The notes: generated by a model not told the origin, from the letters alone. A stretch of 64,000 nucleotides of DNA from Linanthus parryae (GCA_023055425.1 JALGPY010000006.1:69782127-69846126), one strand, 5' to 3'. Shown: positions 11,361-24,589, counted from the stretch's first letter. A program made the numbers and translations.

Positions 11361-12200
11361 TTTAGATGGAACACGGTTAATGGTGAAAGCTGTACTTAAT
11401 AGAGCGTAGCCCCAAAATGATAATGGAAGATCGGTTTGACACATCATTGATCGAACCATATCCAATAGGGTTCGATTCCTCCTCTCGGACACGCCATTCC
11501 ACTGAGGCGTTCCGGGTGGAGTGAGTTGGGACACGATCCAACACTCTCTAAGATAGTCGTCAAACTCTTGGCTTAAGTATTCTCCTCCACTATCTGATCA
11601 TAGAGCCTTTATACTTTTGCCAAGTTGCTTTTCTACTTCATTCTTGAATTATTTGAACACTTCAAAGGATTCGGATTTTGCCCTCATAAGGTACACAAAT
11701 CCATATCTACTGTAATCATCTGTAAATGTAATGATGCAGAAATAACCCCCCTGGCAGGCGTGGCAAATGGCCCACACACATCAGTATGTATGAGCGCCAA
11801 TTGCTCACTAGTCCTCTCACTTTTCTTATTGAAAGGGGACTTTGTCATTTTTCCCAATAAACAAGCCTCACATGTCTCATATGATTCAAAATCAAATGAG
11901 TCTAGTAATCCATCCTTATGGAGTCTAGATACACGCTTCTCATTTATGTGGCCTAAACGACAGTGCCATAAATAAGATGGATTTAAATCATTTATTTTAA
12001 TCCGCTTGGTATTAATGTTGTAGACAGGATTGCTTAGATCAAGGACATAAAGTCCATCAAATAATTGCGCACTAAAATAGTGAATATTATTTAAATAAAA
12101 GGAACAACATTGTTCTTTTTTGAAATAATAAAACCATCCTTGTCCAAACAAGAAATAGAAATAATGTTTCTGCTCATAACAGGCACAAAATAGCAATTAT
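11361..12200 (-). pseudogene. COP-H integrase region
   Basis: The minus strand keeps the core segments lost in COP-Y. SDSGGEYLSQEF (second catalytic Asp) lies near 11560-11600 and PQWNGVSERRN near 11500. The first Asp segment HTDVCGPF is near 11780 and the H-H-C-C zinc region near 11860-11960. Several stops are visible, including one in the F-K-stop-F segment near 11650 and one before SDSGG. There is no usable frame. Confidence 0.85.
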
Positions 12201-13131
12201 TTAATTCTAAAACTAATCCTAAAGGCAGAGATAGCTCGCACATGCCTATGGCCAACGCAGCAACCTTTGCTCCATTCCCAACGCGCAGATCTACCTCTCC
12301 TTTAGCCAATCTTCTACTTCTCTTTAGATCGTGCATATTTCGACAAATATCAGATTCTCATCCAGTATCTAATACCCATGATGTTGAGACGGTTAAATTG
12401 ACGTCTACAACAAAAATACCTGGTGGTGGTGGAATCACTATTTCAAGCCTCTTTTCCTCCAGATATTTTGGGCAGTTCCTCCTCCAGTGTCCAGGCTGAC
12501 TGAAGTAGTGACACTCACCTTTAGTCATACCTTTGGCAATGCCACCAACAGGCTTAAGGGCAGGTTCGTTGGACTTGGAAACTGACTTGCTTTTGCCCTT
12601 GGAGGATGAGGCAAACCTTTTGCCCTTTCCTTTCTGCACCATCATAATGGCCTTGCCCTTACCCTTGTTGATGCTCTGTTCAGCTGTCCTCAACATATTG
12701 AGTAAATCTGGCAGTGGTTTCACGATCTCGTTCATGTTATAGTTCATGATGAACTCTCCATAACTCTCAGGCAACGATTGCAACACGAGATTGGTTGCCA
12801 ACTCTTGGCCTACTGGGAACCCTAGTCGGGTGAGATTCACCAAGTACCCGATCATACAGAGTACATGGGGTCCCACCGGGTTCCCTTCTGCCAGATGACA
12901 CTTCAACAATGCCTTAGATACCTCATACCTCTCTACCCTTGCCTGCTCTTGGAAGAGCTGCTTCAGATGCTCGATCATATCGACAGCGTTCATGTTTTCG
13001 TGTTGCTTCTGAAGCTCAGAAGTCATGGTGCATGGCACAAGGCAGGCCGCATCATTAGCGTCATCAACACGCTTTGATACACCTTTAGGGAAGCAGGTGT
13101 TTGGTTCTCTGGACGTTCTGGAAAATGCTCC
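12201..13131 (-). pseudogene. COP-H protease and gag, C-terminal part
   Basis: The minus strand encodes, from the right, gag capsid (about 13080-12650), a basic Lys/Gly-rich stretch and a nucleocapsid knuckle near 12480-12520. The second Cys of the knuckle is replaced by Phe while its His is kept. Protease LDTG follows near 12360. The frame ends at the solo LTR junction at 13131; the missing gag N-terminus is at 14563-14707. An apparent ORF start near 13200 lies inside the solo LTR and is chimeric. Confidence 0.87.
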
Positions 13132-14562
13132 TGTAGGGTTTTGATTCATGGATGCGCAACGGAAACACAAACAATCATAAAACCATGCAAAACCCTCCAA
13201 GGATCACAAGTCAAGAGACATAACGATGGTAAGGGTTAGAAATCAATAACACACCTTAGGGTTCTCCTTTGATGACTTCAAACGCGAATTGTGTCCCGTT
13301 CTCTATGGTTGATCCATGCCTAGAGTTGATCCTAGATCTCCCAAGTCCTTGGTGCTATCCCGGAAGAGGAAGAGGAAGAAGAATCACGCAAAACGAGACC
13401 AAAAAGGAGGGTCTCGGCCTCCTTGTGGCCGACGGGGACGGGCGGCGGCAAAGGGGGCGGTCGGCTCCCTTTGTTGCTTGCTCTCTCTCCTTTTGTTCTC
13501 TCCCACTCTTTGTTATGTTCAATTATGAGCATAAGTTATATGGGAAGGAAGGAAGGAAGGTACTTTATATAGTCCAACAACTCCTTGTCAACTACCTAAA
13601 GGACTTATTCTAGTCCTACTAGAATTCAATTTAGTCCCTTCCTTGCAAATTAGACCCCTACTAAGTTTGCAAGGTTTTGCAAAGTGATCCTTCTAATTAA
13701 TTAATCCAATTAATTAATTCTCAAATCTAGTTCAAATCTATATAGCGTGTGACCCCATAGGTTCTATCTAGTTGGTATCAACTATTTGCTGATATGGAGC
13801 GGTCTCTAGCAAAACATCCATTCTAGCCAACTAATAGAATTGTCATCTTGACAACTTTTGTACAAGTAATTGTCTGATCCCTTTGTCTCTATATCCGGAT
13901 CGGACACGAGTTACACAAGTCACACTCGTATATCCAATTCATAGTTTCTCGATCCATGGGAATAGCCTTATTCGTGCAAATAACATCAATATCCCATATT
14001 GATTTATTTGAGACTGGCCAGACATTCTATAAGCACTATCCCTCGAGTGGCCTAGGATATTTGCTCCCGTTATGTGGGAGGGAAAAATTCTATCTACGTC
14101 CACTACGATCTCTAAGCTTGCTTCTTATTGTATCCAGTACACGCCTTTATAATTACCCAGTTACGGTGTAGCGTTTGACGCTACCAAAATCACAATCATC
14201 CACAACTAGAACATCTAGTGACTTCAAGTCTAAGGATGACAATACCATTGCACTGCGAGAAGCGCTTGTGACTCAACATAACGTGTATGTAGCCTTCTCG
14301 GAGATGGGTCAATCCAGTGCAACATTCCCTAATGCACACCTATGTGTTGGATCATGATATCTCCATATCAATCCAAGCCCATACTAGTCTATAGATGATT
14401 GTCCCATTAATCATTATACTTGACTATGAATATTTAAGATAAACAACACAACTGTAAATCTAAGGACTTCATTATATTAAATATCCAATAAATAATAAAT
14501 GAATTTCTAGCCACAAATAATTCATACTAAACTAGATTGCCTCTAGGGCATCTATTTCAACA
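13132..14562 (-). repeat. Solo copia LTR inserted in COP-H gag
   Basis: A single 1431-bp LTR of the same family, minus orientation (starts TGTTGAAATAG at 14562, ends CCCTACA at 13132). It is flanked by perfect 5-bp duplications GCTCC (13127-13131 and 14563-14567). No internal sequence is present. This is the expected product of LTR-LTR recombination after a full insertion. Removing it and one TSD copy rejoins the gag sequence. Its palindrome (14168-14184) has one changed base. Confidence 0.95.
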
Positions 14563-14707
14563 GCTCCTCTATTGCGTACAATTTCTTCTCTTGCTTGAGA
14601 ACAATTCTCAAGTCTCTCTACCAATCAAGAAAGTTGGTTCCAGAGAGCTTGTCCTTCTCAAGGACAGATCGTAGGGAATGTTGTGAACTCGATGAGTTGT
14701 TTGCCAT
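14563..14707 (-). pseudogene. COP-H gag N-terminus
   Basis: The minus-strand ATG is at 14705-14707, followed by a Ser-rich start and the L-E-K-D-K-L-S-G segment seen at 4400-4480 in COP-Y. An in-frame TAG follows DW at the codon where COP-Y has TAA. The fragment ends at the TSD copy 14563-14567; the rest of gag is left of the solo LTR. Confidence 0.85.
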
Positions 14708-16333
14708 TTGGAATTCTACTAAAATACGCAAGTTTTAGTATTTGTGAATTTTTGACTATATTCAATAATGGCTAGTTTATCAAATATAGCTCCCACTATT
14801 TTTCTACGGATTAATAACCCTCAAGATATTAATGCGGAAAATATCCTTATATTTTCTAGCGGGCCAAGATCCATGCTTCATCTCCTTATGAGCTTGCTTT
14901 GGCAAGTCACCCATAATTTGACTACTTTAGGTAGGAACAATTCCAATTGCATCACACATGCAACTCTTGGTTCAATTGGGCAAATAACTCCTTATTTATC
15001 CATCCATATGGATAATCCCAATTGATTGCCTCTAGGTTTCTTAATCATATTAATTGCCTAGTTGTGTTCAACCTCTTATCTAAACAATTGCACACGAGGT
15101 GTGCCATCGCATTCCATCATTATGAACCAAGTCGCCATGCTATGGCACGCACGAACTTGATAAATAATGATGATAATGAGTGTTTAAATAACGAGAAGGC
15201 AAGAACACAATATTTGAATTTTGAGGGATTTCAAATTCGATTTTTTAATTGTTTTGTTGATCAAAATAAACTAATCTATCTACTTGAGTTTGGGCACAAC
15301 TCCAAATAATAGATCCGGGTTGTCTAATTATCTTATTATCCTAATTGCATGCATCATCCATACACCAACCACACAATAATAAGGCAATAAAATAAACAAC
15401 CACAAAACAGAAATTAAACGTGATGTGGATATGGCCTTTTCTAGACTAAGATAATTCCAAGCCAATGGAATTATCTATGAACCCTAAAAACAAACACATC
15501 TCCATGCGTCTTGATCTTTTGGTCCATCCTTCATAGTCATGTGGAATGCTCCATGCTCCATGCTCCATCTTTTGTGGCTCCTTTTGGCTTTGGGCTTCTA
15601 TTCTTCAATCTTGGCTATCAATCTACTTTATCTAGCACTAGCTAACTTCTATATTAAATAAAATAAATCTCACAAGTTGAGGAAAAAAAATGGCACGCAG
15701 GCCATAAAACTGTAATTAATTATTACAATTAATTGATCAGCTCGCAGGACGTAAAACCAAAACACAAAATTAAACATCCACATCAAACCACATCCTAAGG
15801 ACATATCCAATCACCATGCGAATTGCACATAAACAGTTAAAATCCAATTTTAACGTGCTTGGTCAATTTTAATTGATTTTAGGATTTCTAGGGTTAAAAC
15901 GGTCATGGGACCAACAATTAAATTGCCCGGGCCCAAAAAGATGAACCACAAGGCCCTAGGGCCGGCCCGGCCCATAACCCACACGCCTAGGCCGCGAGTT
16001 AGGGCCGCCCGACCCCTAGGGTGGCCAATCTTTGGCGGCAAGCAAGAGGGGCGGTCCCCTATGGGGCCGAACGTGCCCAAGTTTGGTTGTTTCCTTGTTT
16101 TGGGAGAACTCCTTCTTCCCCAAGGATGCCCAAACCCTAGATCTAAGATCCTAAAATTTCTCAAACTCATTAATTCATGCATCCAATGCAAAAATTAGAT
16201 CTTGTTATGATAGATTATTGACAAATTGCATCCCATGCTTGATTTGTCTTGTTTTACGCGATAAACAATCAAATTAAGGTGTAAAACAACTAAAACGCAA
16301 CACATAAACCACGTTTATGCTCTACGACCTGTG
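14708..16333 (-). other. Untranslated leader of COP-H
   Basis: Colinear with the COP-Y leader (2729-4398), including the AT-rich gag-proximal part and the GC-rich part near 15930-16090. It lacks a stretch of about 39 bp that forms the hairpin in COP-Y. ORFs of 85-113 aa here mirror ORFs in the COP-Y leader without conserved protein content. Confidence 0.8.
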
Positions 16334-16345
16334 GCTCTGATACCA
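16334..16345 (-). promoter_or_regulatory. Primer-binding site (tRNA-iMet) of COP-H
   Basis: The minus strand reads TGGTATCAGAGC one base after the LTR end at 16347. Confidence 0.92.
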
Positions 16346-16346
16346 C

Positions 16347-17756
16347 TGTAGGGTTTTGATTCAACGGAAACAAAAATAACCATGCAAAACCCTCCAAGGA
16401 TCACAATTCAAGAGACATTACGATGGCAAAAGAAGATATCAATAACACACCTTAGGGTTCTCCTTTGATGAATTCAAACGCGAATTGTGTCACGTTCTCT
16501 ATGGTTGATCCACGCCTAGAGTTGATCCTAGAGCTCCCAAGTCCTTGGTGCTAGCCCATAAGAGGAAGAGGAAGAAAAGATCACGCAAAACGAGACCAAA
16601 AAGGGGGCTCTCGGCCTCCTTGTGGCCGACGGGGACGGGCGGCGGGCTAGGGGGCGTTCGGCTCCTCTAGCTTGTTTCTCTCTCTCCTTTTGTTCTCTCC
16701 CACTCTTGTTATGTTCAATAATGAGCATAAGTTGTGGGAAGGAAGGAAGGAAGGTCATTTATATAGTCCAACAACTCCTTGTCAACTACCTAAAGGACTT
16801 ATTCTAGTCCTACTAGAATTCAATTTAGTCCCTTCCTTGGAAATTAGTCCCTACTAAGTTTTTAAGGTTTTGCAAAGTGATTCTTATAATTAATCATCCA
16901 ATTAATTAATTCCCAAATCTAGTTCAACTCTATATAGCGTGTGACCCCATAGGTTCTATCTAGTTTGTAGCAACTATTTGCTAATATGGAGCGGTTTCTA
17001 GCAAAACATCCATTCTAGCCAACAAATAGAATAGTCATCTTGACAACCTTTGTACAAGTAATTGTATCATCCCTTTTTCTCTATATCCGGATTGGACACG
17101 AGACATACAAGTCACACTTGTATATCCAATCCATAGTTTCTCGATCCATGGGAATAGCCTTATTCGTGCAAATAACATCAATATCCCATATTGATTTATT
17201 TGAGTCTGGCCAGACATTCTATAAGCACTATCCCTCGAGTGGCCTAGGATATTTGCTCCCGTTATATGGGAGGGACCAATTCTATCTACGTCCCCTACGA
17301 TCTCTAAGCTTGCTTCTCATTGTATCCAGTACACACCTTTATAACTACCCAGTTACGGTGTAGCGTTTAACGCTACCAAAATCACAATAATCCACAACTA
17401 GAATATCTAGTGCTTCAAGTCTAAGGATGACAATACCATTGCACCGCGAGAAGCATTTGTGACTCAACATAACGTGTATGTATCCTTCTCGGAGATGGGT
17501 CAATCCAGTGCAACATTACCCCTAATGCACACCTATGTGTTGGATCGTGATATCTCCATATCAATCCAACCCCATACTAGTCTATAGATGATTGTCCCAT
17601 TAATCATTATACTGGACTAGGGATATTTAAGATAAACAACACAATTGTAAATCTAAGGACTTCATTATATTAAATATCCAATAAATAATAAATGAATGTC
17701 TAGCCACAAATAAATTCATACTAAACTAGATTGCCTCGAGGGCATCTATTCCAACA
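16347..17756 (-). repeat. 5' LTR of COP-H
   Basis: On the minus strand it starts TGTTGGAATAGATGCCC at 17756 and ends CCCTACA at 16347; 1410 bp. It is colinear with 1-862 and the other family LTRs, with a short deletion near its 3' end (around 16364). Palindrome at 17360-17376. Confidence 0.94.
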
Positions 17757-18033
17757 GTAGTGTTATCATGGCGGGTAAATCAAGTACACCATTACTGCTA
17801 ATGTGTTCCCACGTGTTAGACTTGATATCTCATATTAATCTACACACATAGTAGTCTCGATTAATCATAGTCGTCTAATTTATAATAATACTTGACTATG
17901 GATATTTAAGAATACAACATTTATTCTAAAGATTTCATTTTGTCAACATATCTCCATATAGGGAATAGAATAAATAAAAAGCTTTTTATAAATAGATGTT
18001 ACGATCAGATTGCCTCTAGGGCATACGCCAACA
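17757..18033 (-). repeat. 3' LTR fragment of diverged copia element COP-D
   Basis: Diverged but recognisable similarity to the COP LTR: an iMet-type copia LTR starting TGTTGGCGTATGCCCTAGAGGC at 18033 (minus). COP-H sits inside it, so the remaining LTR lies beyond the left window edge. A weak purine tract follows at 18034-18046. Confidence 0.75.
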
Positions 18034-18122
18034 ACCTCCTACGTGCACTAGAGATAATTTGGTGCATCTCGTATGCTAAAAGATCTTGTACGGCCCTCAC
18101 GATTGCTCTGAGAAAGGGGTTT
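18034..18122 (-). pseudogene. COP-D RNase H tail fragment
   Basis: Matches the region just before the 3' LTR in COP-H (compare 863-960) at reduced similarity. It ends at the LARD-F TSD copy GGTTT (18118-18122) and resumes at 27712. Confidence 0.7.
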
Positions 18123-21100
18123 TTTCACATCCCCCTCCCGCCGACCGCGATTAGCGATCTATAACTTTTCATTAACGGGACGAGAGCGCGACATGCCTGT
18201 GAGGCCTTGACTCGTCAAGAGGCTAAATAAGTAATTTATAAAAAAAGACAAAGTAAAATTTTATTTTTGAAAAATTTGCGGAAGCGTAATTGAAAAATTC
18301 ACTTGGGGTTGTCATGAGAAACAAATTGACTTGTAACTTAAATGAAAATATTGGAAAGAAAAGAAATTTATAACTTGAAAAGTCATGTACATTTAGTCTT
18401 CTCCACTCATAACGTAAGCATAGCATAATTCGTAATGTTTCTAGGTATCATACAATGGCTCGTATAAATTCTTACATACAGAATTACACAACTTATACAT
18501 TTTTAGGACAGATCGCCAACATGTACATAATCGCTTCTAGTCATTTAACATATACGCAACATATGGGCACACAAGCGTCACCAAACACGTTGTAACATAT
18601 CAACTTAACACCTTTATACTTCTTCCCTTTTATGTGTCCTTAAAAACTGAAAATAAAGTTAACCTGAAAGGCTGAGCTCAACTAGCTCAGTGAGATACTA
18701 CCCTTCCGTAGATTTAGAAAACAAAAAGGGGCTAACTTTCCATGGAACATCATGAACATAAGGCATCGTCATACATACATATACTTGTGAAACTTGAAAG
18801 ATCATGGCATTCGTAAAGCATAACTTGTATCATAAAGAAAGCGTAACGTAAACAATAACTTAAGTCGTGTGTAATCATATTGTTCCAAATAGGAACCTTG
18901 ATTTGTCTCACGTAGAGACCATAACGTACTTGAACATTCTTTCTTATCTTCTAATCTTATGGCCCGTGTAACCTTCGTGACTTAACATAACATAACATAG
19001 GGACATGTCCATCGCGACGGCTCGTGAGGCGACGCATTGCCTGCTTATATTGCCCCGGAAAAAGGGTCGTAGCTTGCTTATACCCGACAGGGGGTTTCAC
19101 TCCAGTATCGTGGCCTTTCTGAAAACCGTGTTTTATCTTACGAAACGTTCATTATCTTTCTGAGCATCCATGGGCATAAAATATTTCACTTGAGTAGAAA
19201 GCATACATACATAATAATGGGGAGAACATGAACATACATAAGCTTTTATGAAACTTGAGGTTGGTACTAACTTCGGGAAGTATGGTAACTCACCTTGCGA
19301 TCTTAATCCATTTACTTAACATTCTTTTGTTCCAAATTCAATAATCTTTAGGCACATGATCATCAAATCTATTGTCACGTAAATAGAAAAGAAGGCTACA
19401 AATCACACATACAATCACTTAACATAAAATCATACCAAACATAGCACATAATCACTTAGCTCAACGACACCAATGATATTAATGCAAATAAACTAACTTT
19501 TCTCACATATTCATATGCTTGTATAGCCTTAAACATGTTCCTAGATGCATATGAGGTTTAAAATGAAGCACATAAGAGAAATATAACATATAATGAACTA
19601 AAAGTAACTTACAAAAAATATCATTGAGAAACATGACAACTTCAGGATTATGCACATAAACAAAATGTGACTACCAATAGTTCAGGAATTCATAAGTAGA
19701 TTAAAATAATTATTCGAGCCACCAATTTTTGACATAACATATATAAAGAGTTTAGTTATAACATATAAAATTATAAAAAATTATGAAAACATTTATGTAT
19801 TTTTAAACATTAACATTCAGAGTTGTTTAGGCGTAAAACAAAGGCTAAAAAGCGGTCTTGGGTGTAAATTCATAAAATATTCATATGAATCCCAAAAATT
19901 ATGAGAATTTTAACTGGAAGTGACTAACATCCCTGGAAACAACATATCCAAATTTGATAACAATAGGAGTATGATAAGTATATGAATTTTATGAGAAACA
20001 TCACTGGTTTGGGGTTGAGCAGACTATTAAAACAAAACTGGTTTTTGGCCGATTAAAAATAAAATACAAGTCTAATATCTCTGAAATATTTACTATAGAA
20101 ATATCACATGAAGTTACACAAACAGTAAATTTTTCATAATATTCTAAAAAAGCATAAGTATTTTTTCCAATTTTGTGAAAATAGGCTCAAAACATGAGTA
20201 TTGTGATTTTCCATACTCCAAAACTTGTTGCATGAAGGAATTACTCTACCAAAACATGAAATTACACAAACAAAAACTCTTAATCACATACTTAACACTA
20301 CTCATTATAATTTAATCCATGTATCTATCAACAAACTTGGTTTTGATGACATGCATTTATGTTCTAATCTGAGTTTTATGAAATATGCAATATTCAAGTA
20401 TCAATCATGTGATCTAGCCATAAGAATGATGAAGCATTCTTGGAGGTGAGGAAGATCAAATTCAAAAGTTACCAATCATAAACCAAACCACACATGCAAC
20501 TCAAGATCAAGCATTTTACATACCAAGAACATGAATTATATACAAATTGAACACATAAAGAAGAGAAAGAGTGCTTACATATAAGCTTGAGAGGAACTAC
20601 ATATTTATCTTGAGCTCTTGGAGGTTGAAGAAGCTTGGATTCTTGATTAAGATGAAGAAAAATCCTTCCCCAATGTATAGTATATCATTGAACTTGAGTT
20701 TTTGAAGAATTAAGAGGTAGAAAATGGAGTTTTGGGGGTGTTTTGTGATGGTAAACCCCCAAATCCGGGAATATTATTTGAGGTAAGAGAAGAGAGCATT
20801 CATGAGTGTTCTTGTTGAAGAAGATGCAAATAAAAAGAATGAGAGACATGGAGAGTGATTTGATGGGATATGAGTGGTACACGTAGAGCCATACATGTAA
20901 TGAGAGCACACAATATCATATTATAGTTGACTAGTTTAGTGGAGGAAGAATTGAGATGTTAAACTTAATTGAAAGACATGCTATTTTGAGTAAATGATTC
21001 AAAAACCAACAATGGAGAGGTTAATGCATAAAATTTAAAGTTTAGAACACAATTGCAAATTTACAAATTTTGAGACAAACTAGAAATTTGATACAAACTA

Positions 21101-21244
21101 TAAAGTTGGTATAAATAACATACTTAAAACATTTTCTTTAAATTCTAGCATACTTAAGAAAATATTAACATTAACACACATATTTTGAAAATAATCAGAT
21201 CACTTAAGACATAAACGTGCAGCATAAACATGAGGGTTACTACA
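18123..21244 (-). repeat. 3' LTR of LARD-F
   Basis: Colinear with 24605-27711 over the full length with many substitutions and small indels, so the insertion is fairly old. The outer end reads TTTCACATCC where the other LTR has TGTCACATCC, so one terminal base has changed. AT-rich; no ORF is conserved between the two copies beyond short shadows. Confidence 0.92.
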
Positions 21245-21260
21245 TTCTACTCACCTTATA
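21245..21260 (-). promoter_or_regulatory. Putative polypurine tract of LARD-F
   Basis: The minus strand reads TATAAGGTGAGTAGAA directly before the LTR start TGTAGTAACC. It is purine-rich but not a clean tract. Confidence 0.5.
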
Positions 21261-21800
21261 AAGAGTTCGTCCTCGCACTCGCTTAATGCATTTCTAACAT
21301 GAATGAATTCATATAAGATATTAACTAATATGAAATCAATACACAACTTATCCCTTATTAGTCATATTACCCTCTAACTCGGTGTCGTCACACTTTGTAC
21401 CGCTCCAACACACTCGTAATTGTTTCAGAGGTCCTGTCTTTCACGCTTACGAGAGGGAACAATACATCGTGTCGTCACACTTTTTACCGCTCATCAAGCT
21501 CGTAATTACGTCAGAAGTTCTCGTTCGACCGTACAACATAGGGGAACAGCTTATAGCATCGTAATGATATAGCTGCTCGTCCAACTTGCACATTAGCGGT
21601 CCGAACACTTGACGTTCGCGTATCGGACTAAACTTTTGACATGCTCATATTACGATTAATTTTCTTAATAACATGCATATATACATGAAAATAACTTATC
21701 AGACGCCAAAACATACATGACATGAATAATTTACACATAATACATCACATAATTTATATGCTCAGTTTGTACAAATAAAAATATACTTCAAGCACATAGC

Positions 21801-23001
21801 CAGGGCCGGCCCTTGCCTTAGGCAAGTTAGGAAATTTCCTAAGGCCTCCATTTTTAGAAGGCCTCCACTAGGTATCTTAATTAAATATAATTAATTGTAT
21901 AATTAATGTATGGGAATTATTAAGGAATAAATGCGATTGAAGGCCATAACCGCAAGAGAAATTAGATATCCTCAAAATAAAAGAGAAATTAGATACTATG
22001 ATTAGGGGAAATTACATATTATTAGCGAGAATTTACCTTGACCATGTGTATCAGTGTAATTGTGAGAGAAGAAACTGAATGTGTTGAGTTATTTTAGGAA
22101 GAGGTGTAAATGAGAGAAAAATTAGGAACCACAGAAGGACATCGTCACTGGTACTCATGTTCTCCAAAAGTAACGTTATTTCACACGTATGTGCCAAATT
22201 GCCAATGGAACGTTGATTCTTTTGAGAACAGCTTGGCGAAAATCTTCTCTAGAAAATGTTTTTCGGTTTGACTTTGACCGTTTATTTTTATCCTATTAGC
22301 CTGAAAATTCTTATTTCTCTACAATTTTCTTCACGTTGGAATTGTTTCTTCATCTTCTAATATCAACTACCATCTTCTCTGACTCCTTCAGAAAAGAAAA
22401 GAAAAGAAAAACGTAACGTCCAGGTGTTTGTTCAAGTCACTTCCTGTTTCAAGTCCAATATTGGGTCTCTTTTTTTGTCTTTATATTTCAAAGTTATCAA
22501 ACTACATTAAGTTTATTTTATACACTTATTTTATTTTTTTATCTAATTTTCTTCATTTAGTTTGTCATATTGTTACACCGAGACATTTTGTATCCTATCA
22601 ATTGAGATAAATGTCATAAAAAAATAACATTTAAATTGAAGGTGTCATTTTGAAGTTGTGTTTCTATGATTTAACTCTCCTGTAAATAAAAGCTATTCTC
22701 TTATTACATTTTCCAAATGCATGAGTCTTCTTTCTAAAAGATGGCTATTCCCTTATTGCAAAAATGAGAACGCATAGCGGCATAAGCACTGAAAACTTGA
22801 GTTCATCCATTAAAAACGAATCGGGCAGTTTCCTTTTTGAGCATTCCAAATAAATAATACGTGTTCTAATTTGATTTCTAATTCGTGAACAATTGGACAT
22901 AGTAGGTAAATTTTAACTGTTAGCCAATGTCATTGGTACATTATTTAGGCCCCCGTTTAAAAGTTTTGCCTAAGGCTCCTGAAATTCTTGAGACGGCCCT
23001 G
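21801..23001. mobile_element. hAT-type non-autonomous DNA transposon, 1.2 kb
   Basis: Terminal inverted repeats: the left end is CAGGGCCGGCCCTTG, the right end (reverse complement) is CAGGGCCGTCTCAAG. Each is followed inside by a CCTTAGGCAA subterminal motif. Perfect 8-bp target duplications CACATAGC flank it (21793-21800, 23002-23009). An 8-bp TSD with CAGGG ends is the hAT signature. The longest internal ORF is 60 aa with no transposase features, so it is non-autonomous. Confidence 0.92.
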
Positions 23002-23359
23002 CACATAGCTGAGACATAACATAACGTGTAATGACATAACATAACAAACTTTTTTTTACAACTTTATTTTGAGCATGAAAATCACACTTGTCGCATATAC
23101 GCATTCCAATTAGAACAACCAATAACATCTTTCAAAGCATGTTATGCTTTTCTTAGTTTTTTTATTCATATTTTTATGAACAACATGAATACTATAAAAT
23201 CATAGCAAACTTAGTATCCACGATCATCACATAACACATACGCACATTTACACATATAACATCCAACATATATGAAAGAGGCGTGATGATAGAATACGTA
23301 TCACATAAAACATACTTATCATAACACATAAAAGCACCCCACATACTTACTATCATCAT

Positions 23360-23900
23360 CAGTGGCGGAGCCAGGATTTTGGTGAAGGGGTGGGGGGCAC
23401 AATTTTTTTTTTTTTGAAGGAGAGGGTATAGATTTTTAATGAATAGAAAATTATGCTAGTGTAATAAATACTCTGATTTTTTTTTGTGTATTTATGAAAA
23501 AATAAAGGGTTAATTGTGTATCTTAAATAGGTGGTGCTTTTTTTGTCTAAAAAACATGCTTTTGCCAAGAACTTAACTCTTTTTTTGTCCAAAAATATAA
23601 GTAAAAAAATATATATGCTTTTTCAAAGAACTTAACTCTTTTTTTTGTCCAAAAACATAAGCTTTTGTCAGGAATCAAACTCAAGACCTATACTTTGCAA
23701 ACTAAACTCCTAACCACTAGACCAAAGTACCATCTCTGTAATGTAAAGGGGGCACACATATATATTCAATACTAACACAACTAAAAAAGACTAAAAATAT
23801 AGGGGTATCCTAGTGTTTCCGGGGGAGTCAGGGGGGGCACGTGCCCCAACCCCCCCCCCCCCCCCCCCCCCCCCGTGCCCCTACATGGCTCCGCCCCCTG
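23360..23900. mobile_element. hAT-type MITE, 541 bp
   Basis: Left end CAGTGGCGGAGCCAGG; the right end (reverse complement) is CAGGGGGCGGAGCCATG. The flanks are perfect 8-bp duplications ATCATCAT (23352-23359, 23901-23908). A run of about 24 C interrupted by one A lies near 23848-23874. There is no coding capacity. Confidence 0.9.
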
Positions 23901-24589
23901 ATCATCATCTTGTCATAGAAATTTTATAAAGTGTAAGTCTAGTATCACACTTGGTCCGTGACCACATAACATGAACGTGTCTCTTCACTTTCCTGTCACA
24001 ACTCTTACACCATATATCACAAAGTTTATAAGTCATGTATCATTCACACAATATGATTAAACAAACACTAAATAAATCAAAAACATGATATTATAATTGA
24101 TTCATAACTCTTATCATATAGTTGATTCTATCTTATTCCTATGATGCATACACAAAGCTTAATCATTGTCTCGGAAGTCTACCTTTCATTTTTTCCCTTA
24201 TCTCATGTATGACTTATAAAAGCTAAATGTATTATTTTGAATCACTCACACATAATTCATACTCATGTATCATAAAGAATCATTTTAACTTCAACCATGA
24301 TCGTGCATTACAACTTACACATAGTTCACTAAAGCATTTAACATGATCATGCATAACAACTTACATATAATTTAGTAATGCATTTAAGAAAGCACTTAGG
24401 TATATAAGTCACATACAGAAATCCATATTATCATGGAGTCTAACTTACAATCTTAGATCTTATAAGTTGTAGCGGCATACTAACATAGTATACAATCATA
24501 CACAAAACATACATACATGTAAACTTTCACACACGTAAGCACATAGTGGGTTCCTAAGGTTTATTAAACTTATGAATCAACAACCTAGT

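Larger units (their letters stand above)
1..17756 (-). mobile_element. Ty1/copia LTR retrotransposon COP-H, old host copy, 3' LTR truncated by window edge
   Basis: Reading the minus strand from the right: 5' LTR (16347-17756), iMet primer site, leader, gag, protease, integrase, RT, RNase H, purine tract and 3' LTR (ends at 862). Two later insertions split it: COP-Y (1294-9735) in RNase H and a solo LTR (13132-14562) in gag. Removing them restores colinearity with COP-Y, which belongs to the same family. The domain order (integrase before RT) is Ty1/copia. The right flank 17757-17761 is GTAGT; the matching left TSD copy lies outside the window. Several stops and the insertions show it is dead. 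Confidence 0.93.
21261..24589 (-). other. Non-coding interior of LARD-F
   Basis: No recognisable protein in any frame outside the two transposons at 21801-23001 and 23360-23900. Near 21385-21545 there is a diverged tandem duplication (two units with CGTCACACTTTxTACCGCTC, about 85-90 bp apart). Near 24295-24370 two AT-rich units of about 60 bp repeat. Otherwise I see only AT-rich sequence. Confidence 0.7.

Noticed and set aside
12358..13200. 280-aa ORF as a gene of its own
   Set aside because: Its first ~23 codons come from the solo LTR; the rest is COP-H gag and protease.
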